Below, in pieces: positions 11,802-23,300 of a stretch of DNA of 64,000 nt (its first letter is position 1; every line of letters starts with the position of its first letter). Source of the stretch: Amoebophrya sp. A120 (Eukaryota > Sar > Dinophyceae > Syndiniales > Amoebophryaceae); NCBI GenBank assembly GCA_905178155.1, contig CAJINV010000004.1, forward strand, positions 1,047,536 through 1,111,535, in the 5' to 3' direction. A program made the position numbers and the translations under genes. The notes under the pieces are model-generated. The model was not told where the DNA came from. It searched no databases and was given only the letters and a program-made list of their open reading frames with translations.

Positions 11802-14800
11802 TTATGCTAACGAGCGTCCAAGGCATAAGTTATGATCTTTTCCGTGATGGGTAGAAGTTTTCTTCAATTTTTTCCGGAACTTCCGCTCTTCCTTTTGCTG
11901 CTGGCGGATCTCGCGCGCCGCCTTCCGTCGTTCTTGATTGTAGGCCGAGGAAGACCCGCCGGAATCGTCTTCTAGTGTCGCGCATCAAATGCAAATATGT
12001 CTGGGTCTGGAAGGGTGTAAACTTGTCATGCAGATTTTCATTTTCCATGACCCATGAGGTCAGGAATGCGGAATTTAGCATAACAGACTCTGCGAGGTGG
12101 TCTCTGCCACTGCCATGCCTATCCTGCATGAGAAGCTCCCTCCCAACTTGGTCGAAAGTGGAAAGCTACTTTTGGCACTCATGCAACACAGATTTTTGTA
12201 TGCTTCAGATTTACCATGACAAGTTACCACCTTCCCGACCCAGACATATTTGCAATGCATATCGCGTCGGCAGAAAAGAGGTACTTGAACGAAACCGCGT
12301 ACTCTGTTTTGTTCTCTTCGTTTTCGTTCTCTTCGTTGCTGCTTCCGTGGTAGTTATATGCATTGCAAATATGATGTCTGCATCTGGAACTTGTGATGCA
12401 AGGAAGGGAATAATGAGCACGCTGTAATGCGCTGCCCAGCATGACAAGTTCTTCCGTGGTTCTGGGTTGCGTCATCATCATCATCATCATGTAGTGGACA
12501 CTCGCTCCCAGCGCCACAGGTCAAGGATCCCCTCCCCGGGGGGTGGGCGAGGAAGCACTTTCGGCGACCTCAACATACAAAAGCCGAGCGCTACCACGGC
12601 AAGTCGCCCCAATACAAGTGCCAACCAGTCGGGAGCTACCCACCACACCTGATCAGCACAGCCCGGCCAGCTAGCCGAGCGCGACAGCCCAACATACAGA
12701 ACGATCCAGGACCCGACCCATTTTACGCCATAAGTTTTTGTTCTCACGGAAGAGACGACGTACCCCTTTGGGCTAAGGGGCGAGACTCTCCCTTAAGCCG
12801 CAACCCCACCCGGACAGGGGAGGCTGGACCATTTGTGCCTTACCTGCGGCACGGACGAAAAAGGCAAGTGCCGCGGACCACAGATGTCAAACCATTGGCC
12901 AGTTGTTTGTCACTGCTGACTGGCAACCCACCTGGGGCACAGTGACAACTTAAAGGTTTAGTTTGTGCGTGGCAGTCTTAGTGCAACTACTTGACTTATT
13001 CTGCAACAGAAGCAAAGGGGGAGAGGGGGGGCGGGGGTCTTACGCCAGAGTCGCGACGGGACTTACCTGAACGTAGGGTGCCTGGCAATCCCCTACTAAC
13101 CCCATAACCCTTGCGCGCCCGTAACTTCGTCTTCGTCAGCACCGCGGCCAGGAATTTCGACACACCATTTCCAGCATGGCGGCCGCCGTTTGTACGAAGT
13201 CCCACACGCAACTCCGTGGCCAGAAAGTCCGATACGAATCTTTCACGCCATGTCCATGGCGGCGGTAAGACTGCGCGTCGTGCCTGGTTAGCTCGTGATA
13301 GTCGTGCTGGAGTTGCTCGTGGTAGTCGTGCTGGTGTGCTGCAGTTGCTCGTGGTAGTCGTGCTGGTGTGCTGCAGTTGCTCGTGGTAGTCGTGCTGGTT
13401 AGCGTGACAGCAACTTGAGTGTACTACATAGCGCGGTAGTTCCGAGTCTGGTCGTCGTCGGTGTCCGCACGTTGTTGCCGTTCCTCCGAGTAAAAGCATG
13501 GTCATCTCGATTCGATGGCTGGCACTCCTGATAGTGCTGCTTGACGAGGCCTTGTACAAACGCCGCACCTCCGTGTAGGACACGAGCAGCAACAGAACAT
13601 ACGGCGCTCCGAATGGACCAACAAGTACTACATTTGACCGAGAAGAAAAAGCGCGTCCGTCGCGTAACTTGAACGGCATTTCCGAGCGGAGAGAACGCGC
13701 TCCGAGAACACACCGAGAGCGACATGCGCATCAACCAGTCTCCCGGTACAGACTGCTTATCGATTATCCGGGTAGAGAACACTCTTCAACAATCCTCGTC
13801 CTGGGTTGGCGCGAGGACGGACAGCACGTGGCGAGAGCCGCGCGCCGCCCTTCCTCCATCTTTATTCCGCTTTTGCATGAGAAACTGCGTTTTTGCATGA
13901 CAGGCAAAAGGGGCCCTTCGCGGCCACGCAATACAGAGTCCAACGTCATACCAGACTAGCATGACAAAATTCGAAATCTTCCTGACCCAGACATATTTGC
14001 AGTTGATAAGTTATCGTGTTGAGGTACTACTACACCAATTTTTCCCCCCGAGGAACTACTGGAGGACTTCGTTCGCTGGTGATTCATCGCTCCTACGGAG
14101 AACGAATCCGGCTCCTGTTCGGCCAAGGCAAATCCACCTGCTAGTGGTGATTTTTGCCCGCTACAACTCTTCGGACTTTGACTGCGTTCCCGGATCTTGT
14201 GGAATTTTTCCGCGGATTTTGACACTGCCATAGCGAGTTTGATTTCCGCCATGATGTCCTTTTCTCGCCCCTCTTTTACCTCTCTCAAAAGCATCTCCGC
14301 CATCTCCGGATCCTCTTCCGTATTGAAATCCGGGTACGCGTGACGCAGCATGCGGAGCGACTCGAGTTCTGCCAGGCGCTCCTTTTTCTTTTGCTCCGCT
14401 TCTTTTCTCCTCTTTTCCTCCTCGAGTTCTCTCACTTTTTCCTCGATCCTTTGCTCCACTTTCACCAACTGCTCTTCCAATAACCGCATCTGCCCTTCCA
14501 AGACTCTCGTCTCTTCCCCCTCTTTCTGCTGCGTATTCGCCTCCAGCAAAATGGCGGCTTTTTCCTTCTCGGAAACCAAAGTGCGCGGATCCTGGGAGTG
14601 CAGCGTGTTGGTCTTCTTGCCCCCTGCTGGTAGATCTTCCTGATCTCCAGAAGATTTGTTCTTATTCCCGTGCTATCAAACGTAAAAATGTCTGGGTCTG
14701 GAAGAATGCATGTTTGTCATGCTTGTCGGGCATGACCATTAAATCTGTCATGCACGTCGCCCAAGAGCCGCATTTTTCTGTCATGCGGAGACGCAATTTG

Positions 14801-16015
14801 TCATGCAGAATAGGCAACACCTACAAGCTCAGAAATTTGTCATGCTGAGCCAGCACTTGTAGCCTCCTCATGCTACGCTACTCAGCATCACGAGTTTCCA
14901 GACCCAGACATTTTTACGGTTGATACGTGCCCTTTCTGCGGAGAAAAGTAGAACTCGGAAAGGCGTTTCGCTTCGCGACCGGGGGAAAAAGATTTGAAAA
15001 GCTGCTGGTTTAGCTCGTTGCTCGGATTTTTTGCAGGTTCACTCTTCTTGCTGGACAATAGTTGCGACTGCTGGTGCTGGAGCTGCAACTGCCGCTGCAA
15101 TACGTCGAGTTGTGCTGCTTGCTGCTGCTCTACAACTTCCTTCACTGACACTGTGCTACTTCCCTTACAGCTGTTCGCTCTCGTCCTTCTTGTTACAGGT
15201 GACACGCTAGAGCTCGGCCTCTGCGGAAGTAGAGCATCTACTTCAGCCGGCTCCTTATTCCTCCTACTAAACGGCGACGGCGGATATTGGTCAATGTTGT
15301 CCATTTGCCGCTGAATCTCCTGAATTCGCTGCTGCCGTCTGGAGTCAGTGATATCCACAATTTGCAGCGCTTGGTTCATTATGTTCGTCCCATTGGACGT
15401 GGAGCCGTTGTTTGTGGTTGCAGCGGCCATGTTGCTTCCGTTTGAACCAGCAGCACCCGCCCTCGACTTACTCGCATTTTTCTGCAAAATAGCAGCTCCT
15501 GCAGCGGAGGAACTGCTACCCTTGCTGCCATTTCTGCTCTTAGAGGGAGGGTTCCTCGTCGCGGAGCTTCCTCTTCCGGCTGCTGCACCGGTCGTCGTCG
15601 TTCCGTTGTTCATCTTCGAGCTCGATCTACTCCTTACAACCGCTCCCGCAGACGCCGGGCGCTGCTTCATTTTCGCTCCGGCAAGGAGCGAAGATCCTCG
15701 GTCTTTCGCGCTCTCCTCCCAGGTTCTGGCCAGTTTCTCCGGACTTGGGTTGAACGGCGGGAGTCGGACCTGTTCATTGCCTTGCTGCGCAGGTTGTACG
15801 GCACCCCCCGACGGATCTGCTTTGTTGGCCTTTTTCCCCAAATGGATCTGCCCGCCGGACGAAGTCGGCACCCTCGGCCCGGCGGATCGCGGACGGAACT
15901 TTTTCACATTCTGCTGCAGCACATTCGCCTGCCACTCTGCCTCCGCCTGTCTCTTTTTCCCGGCCAGCCAAATCTCGTGGTCGCACGCCACGTCCCACGC
16001 CGTGCGGGCCGGCAT
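11802..16015 (-). CDS. Ser/Pro-rich coiled-coil protein, three introners
   Basis: Exons 14926-16015, 14009-14673, 12262-12356 and 11802-11982. Removing three introners, each with one 5-bp repeat, leaves 2016 nt (671 aa plus stop). The start at 16015 opens a protein-like segment (MPARTAWDVACDHEIW); the frame is open further to an ATG at 16357 (785 aa), but that extension looks like untranslated sequence. The first half is rich in Ser, Gly, Ala and Pro with RPRSA and RPASA motifs. About residues 420-540 form a long charged helix with heptads (LEEQLVKVEQRIEEKVRELE), and a short basic helix lies near the end (QQQKEERKFRKKLKK). No enzymatic domain. The role is unknown; a cytoskeletal or scaffold protein is possible. 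Confidence 0.8.
11983..12261. mobile_element. introner, family A (A4)
   Basis: Left CATCAAATGCAAATATGTCT (first base changed from T), right near-complement ending TTTGCAATGCATA. Exact repeat tcgcg (11978-11982, 12262-12266). Removal joins SADA to TLEDD in frame. Confidence 0.93.
12471..13860. other. 1.39-kb insertion inside introner A5
   Basis: GC-rich segment with no counterpart in other family-A copies. It starts at a (TCA)n run near 12471 and ends near 13860. It holds a stem-loop (12771-12779 with 12790-12799), a 32-bp tandem repeat (13286-13403) and a 227-codon minus frame (12996-13679) that is low-complexity. Its own termini and duplication could not be defined. Confidence 0.6.
13286..13403. 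repeat. 32-bp tandem repeat, about 3.7 copies
   Basis: Unit GTTGCTCGTGGTAGTCGTGC plus TGGTGTGCTGCA, starting at 13311, 13343 and 13375, with a degenerate partial copy before 13311. Confidence 0.85.
14674..14925. mobile_element. introner, family A (A7)
   Basis: Termini TATCAAACGTAAAAATGTCT and near-complement ending TACGGTTGATA. Exact repeat cgtgc (14669-14673, 14926-14930). Interior closely resembles A3. Removal joins PQKGH to GNKNKS in frame. Confidence 0.95.
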
Positions 16016-16972
16016 AATTTCTACTGATGTGCGCGCTTTATTGTTGCACCTGGTCCAGCGGCAGGAAGTGGAGCGAGTAGTGACAGAAGTTGTCCCAACC
16101 ACGCACGGAAAAGAGCTACGCTCCGAAGCCGAACAACGTGTCATGAACACAAAAAATTTATGCATCTCATAGTTCCAATTTTCAAACCAAGATTGGTATA
16201 AAAGTTCGCTGCCGGGGTGAGATATGATTTCTTTACGCCATGATTCTAGACACATGATACGAAATTTGGTGTAACACGACCTTCCACGAGGGCCGACAAG
16301 AGACGAATGAAACGAAGTTCGCGCACGAGCAATAAAGGAAGACGAAAGGAAAAACAAACGCTCACTCTCTCAAGCAACATTGAAACTGTCTTCTGCCACA
16401 ACCCTCTGTCTCTTCAAGACTTCTGAAATGATGTACGACTCGAATTGCGAGTAGAAATTGCAGCACAAGGTCGAGCTTGTCCTCGTCAGTGCAGAGCAGC
16501 GGAATCGCCAGTAGCCGACCACGATCGAAAATACGACTAGCACCAGGAACGGTCTGAAGCTCCTTACGGATTGAAATACTGTTGCAACACAACATCTGGG
16601 TTCTTTGCGCAACACATGAAATTTTCGTACAACTAGTCGTCGTAGTGTACTCGTAATTCCTTTTCAGATGTAACAAGAAGTAGCAGTACTAGGTATGGAC
16701 CAGGGCTTTCAGAAGTTGCTGCAAGTGAAAGTGTATTCCTATTGGTATTAAGCTGCACATTCATAAGGGAGGTCTAAGCCTCTAACACCTGTACGTCGCT
16801 ATCTGCATGCACGTGCTGGCACTTTTTTCCACGAACGCGAAACAACCTAAACAAAGACGCTCGATCAATGAGCATAGAGTTTAGCTCGTGTTCGTGTTCC
16901 TCTTCCTCTGCGAGAGAAAACAACATGTGTGCTCGCCTCTGGGTGGGCAAGGAGGCGTATGCTAAGATATGT
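16016..16972. other. upstream region of the 11802-16015 gene
   Basis: Open in frame with the downstream gene as far as 16357, but the translation is not convincing as protein. From 16358 to 16972 nothing was recognised. Confidence 0.45.
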
Positions 16973-19768
16973 TTACAAACGCACGACATCTAGTCCAAGG
17001 TTCTCAGTTATTCGTACACTGGGTGCTGATGTTCTTGCAGCTGCGCCTTTTTCTGGTCGTGAGCCACTTTTGTCATGATCCAATCTCAGGTTACCCAGCC
17101 TCTCGTCGATGTGCCGCAGAGCAGGGGAGACATCATGATCACCTAGCAAACGCCCCTCGTCCGCGTCGGCGTCTTCATATCGCGTTAACAAGAAAGGGTC
17201 CCCGTCTACTGCTGCAGGTTCACGACCACAGGTGGCTTTGCTCTCCTCGGCAGCCGCTGAAGATCCTTGCTCAGCTCCGGAGGAACGAGTTCTCCCCGCT
17301 TTAGAAGATGCTGCTTCATCTGTAATCCGGACCCCGCCCCAGAGAGTCGTCGTTCGTGGCGACACGACCTGCTGTTCCTTGTCCTCATTCGCAGCCGCTT
17401 CCGCCCCGCCAGCGGTGAACGGCGCGAAGAGAAACCCAAAAGTAGAAGCTGTAGTGTCGACGGTTTTTGTACGACGGCCTTGCTGCTTGTGTTTTATTTC
17501 AATTTCTCCGTGTGGCGCTGACAGAGGGGCTGCGCCGGAGGGGCCAGCACCCCTCTTGTTCCTAATATTGTTCCCTCGCGGCACAGGAAATGTCGATGTT
17601 GGCGACCGTTGAATGTGAAAATCTTCCGCCGCCGGTGCGGCCGCTGGTGCGGCCCTTGGATGTGAAGGAGGTGAGAAGCAACGTTCGGCGTAGAAGAAAG
17701 ATGACGGACTAGTAGGGCTGCTACCACTACTTCTACCCGCAGTACAAAAAGTAGACGCGGGCGTTAGTGTGGCAGTCGTGCCTCCAGGGGTCTCCGGCGC
17801 AGTCGTCGCGGCAGATGCGGCGGACATTTTGCGGTTAAGGCGGGCAGAGTAGTCCAGTGCCTCCGGTACTCTCGCTAGTACTTCTCGTTCTTCTTTAGGC
17901 TCCTTTGTAACAATACAACTCCTTGGTAACATCAAAACGCCCGGTTCATGCTTGAAGCCTTGCAGGTCTCTGTCTCGCCGGGCTCGGTGGCGCGCGGCCA
18001 TTTTGGACGGAGATATACCGGTAGCCTCTTCGTAATCGGGGTGGATTTGGTGTATTTGGTCGTCTAATTGTAGGAGCTGTTTACGAGCACTCCGCTGCGG
18101 TAGCGCAGCGGCGGCGGCGCTTTGTGGTGGACTTGCTTGTTCCTCTTCCACCTCCTCCTCTCGCTGATGATCGTTTTCATGCTCTTCTATTGGCAAAAGG
18201 CACTCCTCTTCTAATTCTTCGTCCGCACAACTGCTAGCTTCACCTTCTGAAGGTTCTTCCTGGACGTGAAACTCATCATCAAATGCGGCACTCAACACCT
18301 CAGCGGGAATCACACCCCCGCTACGGCGACGCGGAAGTAGCGGGAAACCACCTCCCGGGTGGACCACGGCTGAAGGAGCAGAGGAAGGAGTTCCCCACCT
18401 TTTCCGCATTGCTACTGAAGGAGGAATTATTTCTGTTTCTCCAGACGATATTGGTACTGGTGCGGGTATCCATTTTTCCCGTATCATAGTTCTAGTCGTA
18501 CTCGTCGTCGCTGTTGTTGTCTTCACACCAAGAACATCCTGCACTTCACTCGCAACGCGTCGTTTTTCTTCGACTTGGTCCGAGCAAAGACTAGCTCCTG
18601 TCGGTGGTTGTGCCCTTTCGCGTTCCACCACTGGGTCCATTTCATTTTCCGGTTCCTCGATAAAAAATTTTTGCCCATCAGCATCTACATGTTCTACAAC
18701 TTCCGAACCACGCAGGGACTGCGTTGGCGCAGGCGCTGCAGGATTACCTCCATTCGCCATGAACGGGCCCCAGCCCCACTCCTCGGACAGCGGCTGTTCC
18801 AAATCCGCATCGACGGGTAGGTTGAAGCCTCGAAGAACCTGCGATTTCACGTACTTCTTGCTTCTGTGGTCAACCTCCCGCTGCTCTCGGTCCCAAACAC
18901 TTAATCGTGCGAGGTGTCTCGGATCAAGAAGAAGCGGTTCTTGATCTTCGGGGCCGAAGTGCGATTCTTGTTCTTTCGCAGCGCCGGCAGTGCTCGACGA
19001 TGCGGAAGCATCGTTATCATCTTCCTGTTGTGCTGGGTCGTACTCGCCCTGCCTGGTTGCCGATACAGGGAAAAGTTCATCATCTCTTGCTAAATCTTTC
19101 CTTTTCGGCGAATTGAGAATCCCGCCTGCATCAGGAGCTTGTTGTTCGTCAGATCTGTGCTGGCCGTCAGATGTTTGTCGCCGCCGAAATGAACTGTCTG
19201 GAGCTTCTGATGTGTTGGATGAACAAGAAGATCGCGCACCACCACGAGCCGTGCGCGGCTCATTTTCCTCCCCCACCCCGTCGCTCGACGTGGACCGCAG
19301 TCTTCCCCAGCAAGAGCTTAGCGCGTTACTAGAAATAAATTGTTCCCCCGCATCTTTACTAGCACCAGCTGCCTCTCGTCCTGCAGTACCACCGCAAGCT
19401 GCAAACGTCGTCTCTTTTAACATAGTCGCGCCACTGTGGCACTCGGCAACGCTGTTTTTCGGGCGAAACTCCCGAGTGTCGTGCCGCGGATTGTTGCCGT
19501 CGCGCTGGTGGGCCGCCGCAAGGTAGGGCTCCGTGTCTGCGAGGAAGGAGGATATTCGCAACCTTTTTCGTAGTTGGAAGCCGAAGGCCGCGAAGGGACG
19601 AACGGCTGATGTAGTACCGGTTGGTGTCGCGCCGGTGAAAGAAAAATCATAGTAGCTGTTACTGTTTAGCAGATTGATGTGAAGAGAAAAAATTATGCAA
19701 CTGCCTAGCAATAGTTGCTCTAGAAAAAATGCAAAAGTCCGCGAAAAAATCCGCTTCGGCGCAGACAT
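16973..19768 (-). CDS. 931-aa signal-anchor protein, intronless
   Basis: Single uninterrupted frame from ATG at 19768 to a stop at 16973. Residues about 8-33 are a basic start followed by a hydrophobic stretch (FFLEQLLLGSCIIFSLHINL), consistent with a signal peptide or signal anchor. The rest is low in hydrophobic residues: Ser/Glu/Ala-rich, with an acidic Glu run near residues 515-560 and Pro/Ala/Thr-rich segments around 640-780. The C-terminus is more ordered (APSVRITENLGLDVVRL). No family was recognised. It has no introner, unlike its downstream neighbours. A secreted or surface protein is an inference from the N-terminus only. Confidence 0.75.
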   Translation of the reverse strand: MSAPKRIFSRTFAFFLEQLLLGSCIIFSLHINLLNSNSYYDFSFTGATPTGTTSAVRPFAAFGFQLRKRLRISSFLADTEPYLAAAHQRDGNNPRHDTREFRPKNSVAECHSGATMLKETTFAACGGTAGREAAGASKDAGEQFISSNALSSCWGRLRSTSSDGVGEENEPRTARGGARSSCSSNTSEAPDSSFRRRQTSDGQHRSDEQQAPDAGGILNSPKRKDLARDDELFPVSATRQGEYDPAQQEDDNDASASSSTAGAAKEQESHFGPEDQEPLLLDPRHLARLSVWDREQREVDHRSKKYVKSQVLRGFNLPVDADLEQPLSEEWGWGPFMANGGNPAAPAPTQSLRGSEVVEHVDADGQKFFIEEPENEMDPVVERERAQPPTGASLCSDQVEEKRRVASEVQDVLGVKTTTATTSTTRTMIREKWIPAPVPISSGETEIIPPSVAMRKRWGTPSSAPSAVVHPGGGFPLLPRRRSGGVIPAEVLSAAFDDEFHVQEEPSEGEASSCADEELEEECLLPIEEHENDHQREEEVEEEQASPPQSAAAAALPQRSARKQLLQLDDQIHQIHPDYEEATGISPSKMAARHRARRDRDLQGFKHEPGVLMLPRSCIVTKEPKEEREVLARVPEALDYSARLNRKMSAASAATTAPETPGGTTATLTPASTFCTAGRSSGSSPTSPSSFFYAERCFSPPSHPRAAPAAAPAAEDFHIQRSPTSTFPVPRGNNIRNKRGAGPSGAAPLSAPHGEIEIKHKQQGRRTKTVDTTASTFGFLFAPFTAGGAEAAANEDKEQQVVSPRTTTLWGGVRITDEAASSKAGRTRSSGAEQGSSAAAEESKATCGREPAAVDGDPFLLTRYEDADADEGRLLGDHDVSPALRHIDERLGNLRLDHDKSGSRPEKGAAARTSAPSVRITENLGLDVVRL

Positions 19769-20388
19769 GGTGCTGGTTCTTCTTCACACTGCTCACGACC
19801 ACGGTGCCTAAACGTTCACAAGAAAAGAAAAAACATCGTATGTAGTTGTAGGTGGAACTGGCTTTACATGTAGAATGCACGAAAACTGAAAAAAAATCCA
19901 CACAAAGAAAGGCAATAAGAATAAAGATGAAAAAAAAAAGTCCACACAAGTTGAACTGGAGATCGATGTAAATCTTCAATCATTCTCTGGTAATCTTCAT
20001 CTTCAATCACTCTACTCCGTTGCGATCTTCATCTTGCCAAAAATAAGTAGGATCACGAAAGGAGCGAGTCTCTGACGACCATCCAAAGTTGCAAGGGCGG
20101 TGGACACCACCTTCAATTCGATTGAATCGAACGATTCATTGATCTTCAACAAGAAATAGATCGGTGCGGCAGAGCAGGAACAAGATTGCTCTTGATGACG
20201 ATAGTTAAAGAAAAATACTTGTCGCGAACTTGCGGACTTGCACCTGTCTCCCACATAGGCGGGATAGAAATTCGTTTCGTACAAAGGAGTTGTAGGAGCT
20301 CTTCTACTACGTCATATACACATACTGAGATTATTTGATTCATTCTCAATTCCATTTTCGCTATATTCAAGTCCCTTCGGCTGCTGCT
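19769..20388. other. intergenic region
   Basis: About 0.6 kb, A/T-richer than the flanking genes, with short poly-A runs (19885-19942). No gene or element recognised. Confidence 0.5.
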
Positions 20389-23300
20389 CTAGAAGTTGAG
20401 CGCGCAGCCGAGCACCGACGCAAACGGGGAGGCTCGGAGGGCCGTTCCCAAATCGCGCCCTGTGTTGTACAGTCTGCTCAGCATTTCCACCGGGGTGCTT
20501 TGGAATGGACACAGCGCTAGCATCGCCGCGGATCGATCCTTGGGCAAGACAAATCCGTCGCGCTGCAGTTTGCCAGAATTGAACTTTTTGTCCCAATCTC
20601 GCGCGTCCAGCCCGTCCCCTTGCGGTCGGGGCGCAAGCCCGAGGTACAGGAACATCTGCTTCCTCAACTCTATCGGCGCATACACACTCCCGCCAAACAC
20701 GTGGATTGACGGCGGAATGGGCACCGGCTCAATCCAGGTTTTCTGCCCCAGGCGGACCACCGCTGAAAATGGAACGAGGCAGAGCTTCGAGCTCACTCTC
20801 ACGGACGACGTAGTCGCCGCAACCGTTATTGCCTTCGAGCTGCTGGACGCTGCACCAGTAGAACAAGAGTTGCTCTTCAGTTTAGAGGCTGTTGCAGCCG
20901 TCGTTTTGTTGTTCTTGTTCTTCTTTGCAGCGTCCTTCTCATGATTCTTTTTCGCAGCTACAAGAATCTTCATCATCTGCACCTTTGCTTCATGGGAAAA
21001 CGCAGTAGTTTTTTTACCTGTTGCTTTGCTCAACTCAGCCTTTTTCTTCGACGACACATCGGAAGAACCTTTGGTGCTTTTTTCCTCGTCGCCATTCTCC
21101 TGCTGGTCGAAGTCGTGGTCAGGTGTCGCTTTGGGACCGTCAAGTGCAAGTAGCCGCATGCAGTTTTCCGCCTCAAAATTTGAGACAAGAACGGCACAGC
21201 AGCGATTCGTGTCGACGACGACCCAGCGGGGTGCTTTCATGTACGGGTCTGCGTTTCGCTTCACCGCGACGGTCTTCTGAAAGTTGGATGTGATGAACAC
21301 TGTCCACGAAGATTTCGTGTCGCTCTTCTTCGACGTCGACGATGAAATGTTTGCAAACATACCCTCCACTTGACCGGCCATGCTGGTTGCTTCGAAAGCT
21401 GCTGCGAGTGGTAGCAGCTCGCGGGTAGAACGCGCCGGTTTGAGAAAGCACTCCAGCCCAGAGGAAATCGAAGACTCCTGTACGGGATTCGCCGATGGCG
21501 GTCGGTGTACTTGCACTTCCTGCTCCAATTCCTGCTGCAATTCCCGCTCCTGCTCCTCGTCCAGACCGCCCGCACTGCGTGTTACCCGGGGAACCATGGA
21601 TTCTATCCGCTTGACAATCCTCTTCGCGAAGATCTCCATCGCCGACGAACTACTGCTGCCCTTGTTCTTTGCAAACGCCCCCAGGCGCGCCCGCGCAAGC
21701 TCGGTAAGCGGACGCTCTTCCCTCGACTGTCCATACAACCGCTCCAGCTGCAAAACTTCGCTCTCGAGACACGCGCTGGACAGGTCCTCCAGCGTTTTCG
21801 AGGTCGAATACGCTTCTGCTTTAGTCATCGAGGAGCGGCACTGGGCTGCGAAGTAGGTCACAAGATCAGCAATTCGTCGGCACGTGTTCTGCAACGCCCA
21901 AGAAACCACCGCGCTCACAACTGCCAGCTCAGGAATGGAGCCGCCATTATTCTTCTTACTGGCTGCTAAGTAAGCCTTCAACTGCGTGTTTACTTCATGA
22001 CTCGCTACGAAGAGCAAACTCTGGCCCCTTCCCAACTGTCGCAGCCGCATGCTGCTTTGCAGAAGTTTGTCTTTACACATGTTGGCGCCGAGGGTGAGAA
22101 TCGCCCGCGCGGTGAGGGGCAACTTGAAATCCGAACCCCGGCAGTGTGCGTCGTCGAGATACAGGAACGCGCACGACATATCACTCGCGCAGGGGCTGAG
22201 ATTGAACCTTGTTATCTCGCCACTGCGTGACAGCACCTGGATGTCGTGGATCTCATCGAAAAAAACCACGTAGTTGCGGTCCGTACGAGCGGCCAGCATT
22301 TTCTCGGCGAATTGCTTGCTGGAGTATTTGAGCACCAACGCTCCTGGATCCAGAATCACCGTGACAGCGCCGGTTTTCCTGAACAGCTGCAGAATCGCCT
22401 CCGCGTGGTCCTGCAGCTTCAGCGGCACATACGTGTTGTTCTCTTCGCGGAGGAGGTTGATGAGCTGCAGCCCGGTGGTGTGCTTCAAGTGCGGTGGATT
22501 TCGCTGTTGAATAGTTTCTGGGTTCAGAAGTTTTGTGTCATCGGTGCCGGAAAATCCTTGCGTGATGCTGGTCCAGTCGGAATGCAAGCTCGAGTCGCGA
22601 CACAAATCCCACGGCGTCGCGACGAGCTTTTGCGGGAACTGTTTTGCCTGTTCCGGAAACACCATGCGCCGCAGGTAGAAGTCGATCACCGACATGTTGC
22701 GACAAAACGAAGGATGCACCACCTGGCGAAAGTGCTCCTGATCCGCCAGGTTCACACCCGTCCGCGCAGAGGGCGCTGAACGCCTCACGGAAGTGGCGCT
22801 AGTGCTGCTGGTGTCTGGCACCGAGGTGCCCACCTTCTTTGGCAGCCAACTAGCGTAGAGCGCGTCCGCCTCAGAAGCGGAGATTTGTCCGAGTTTGCGG
22901 AAGACCGTCTCCATTTGGCACAGGTTGAGACCACGCTGGAAATAGCTCGCGACGGTGCAGAGCAAGAGAACCTCCGCATGAGCAAATTCGTTCCGCTCAC
23001 TTGCCAAGTCCTTGGCAATAAACGGAACAGCGAGCTCGTATTTTGTGCGCGTCGGGTGGATGCCGTAATTGACTCGGTATCGTTTCTGAAGAACGCACCG
23101 CAGCACGTCGAACCCGAGTAGCCCTCGGAGCGTCAGGGCGACGATGCGCGAGTTCTTTTCCTCCAAGGTGCGCAGATCCAGCTTGTCGTACGACGACTGC
23201 AGGACGAGGCGCTTAAAGGCTTGCACCTCTTCTGGCCGGAGTTTCAAAAATCCGCGATGGAGGATCTCTTCCACTATCAGTCTCTGCAGCTCTGCGTACG

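Larger units (their letters stand above)
12357..14008. mobile_element. introner, family A, enlarged to 1652 bp by an insertion (A5)
   Basis: Left end TATGCATTGCAAATATGATG, right end GACCCAGACATATTTGCAGT then TGATA. Exact repeat agtta at 12352-12356 and 14009-14013 pairs these two ends although they are 1.65 kb apart. Outer parts (about 12357-12470 and 13861-14008) align with the interior of A11 at 35108-35361; the 1.39 kb between is extra. Removal joins PQHDN to YHGSS in frame. Confidence 0.88.

Noticed and set aside
12996-13679. 227-codon minus-strand frame inside the enlarged introner
   Set aside because: Much of it is translated from the 32-bp tandem repeat and GC-rich low-complexity sequence, with no recognisable domain; kept only as part of the insertion.
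1827-14925. Regularly spaced similar repeats suggesting a CRISPR array
   Set aside because: The repeats are inverted pairs bounding 136-470 bp elements at irregular distances inside eukaryotic genes; there are no short spacers and no cas genes.
16016-16357. N-terminal extension of the 11802-16015 protein
   Set aside because: Open in frame but not protein-like; the ATG at 16015 begins the convincing sequence. Mentioned as an alternative start only.
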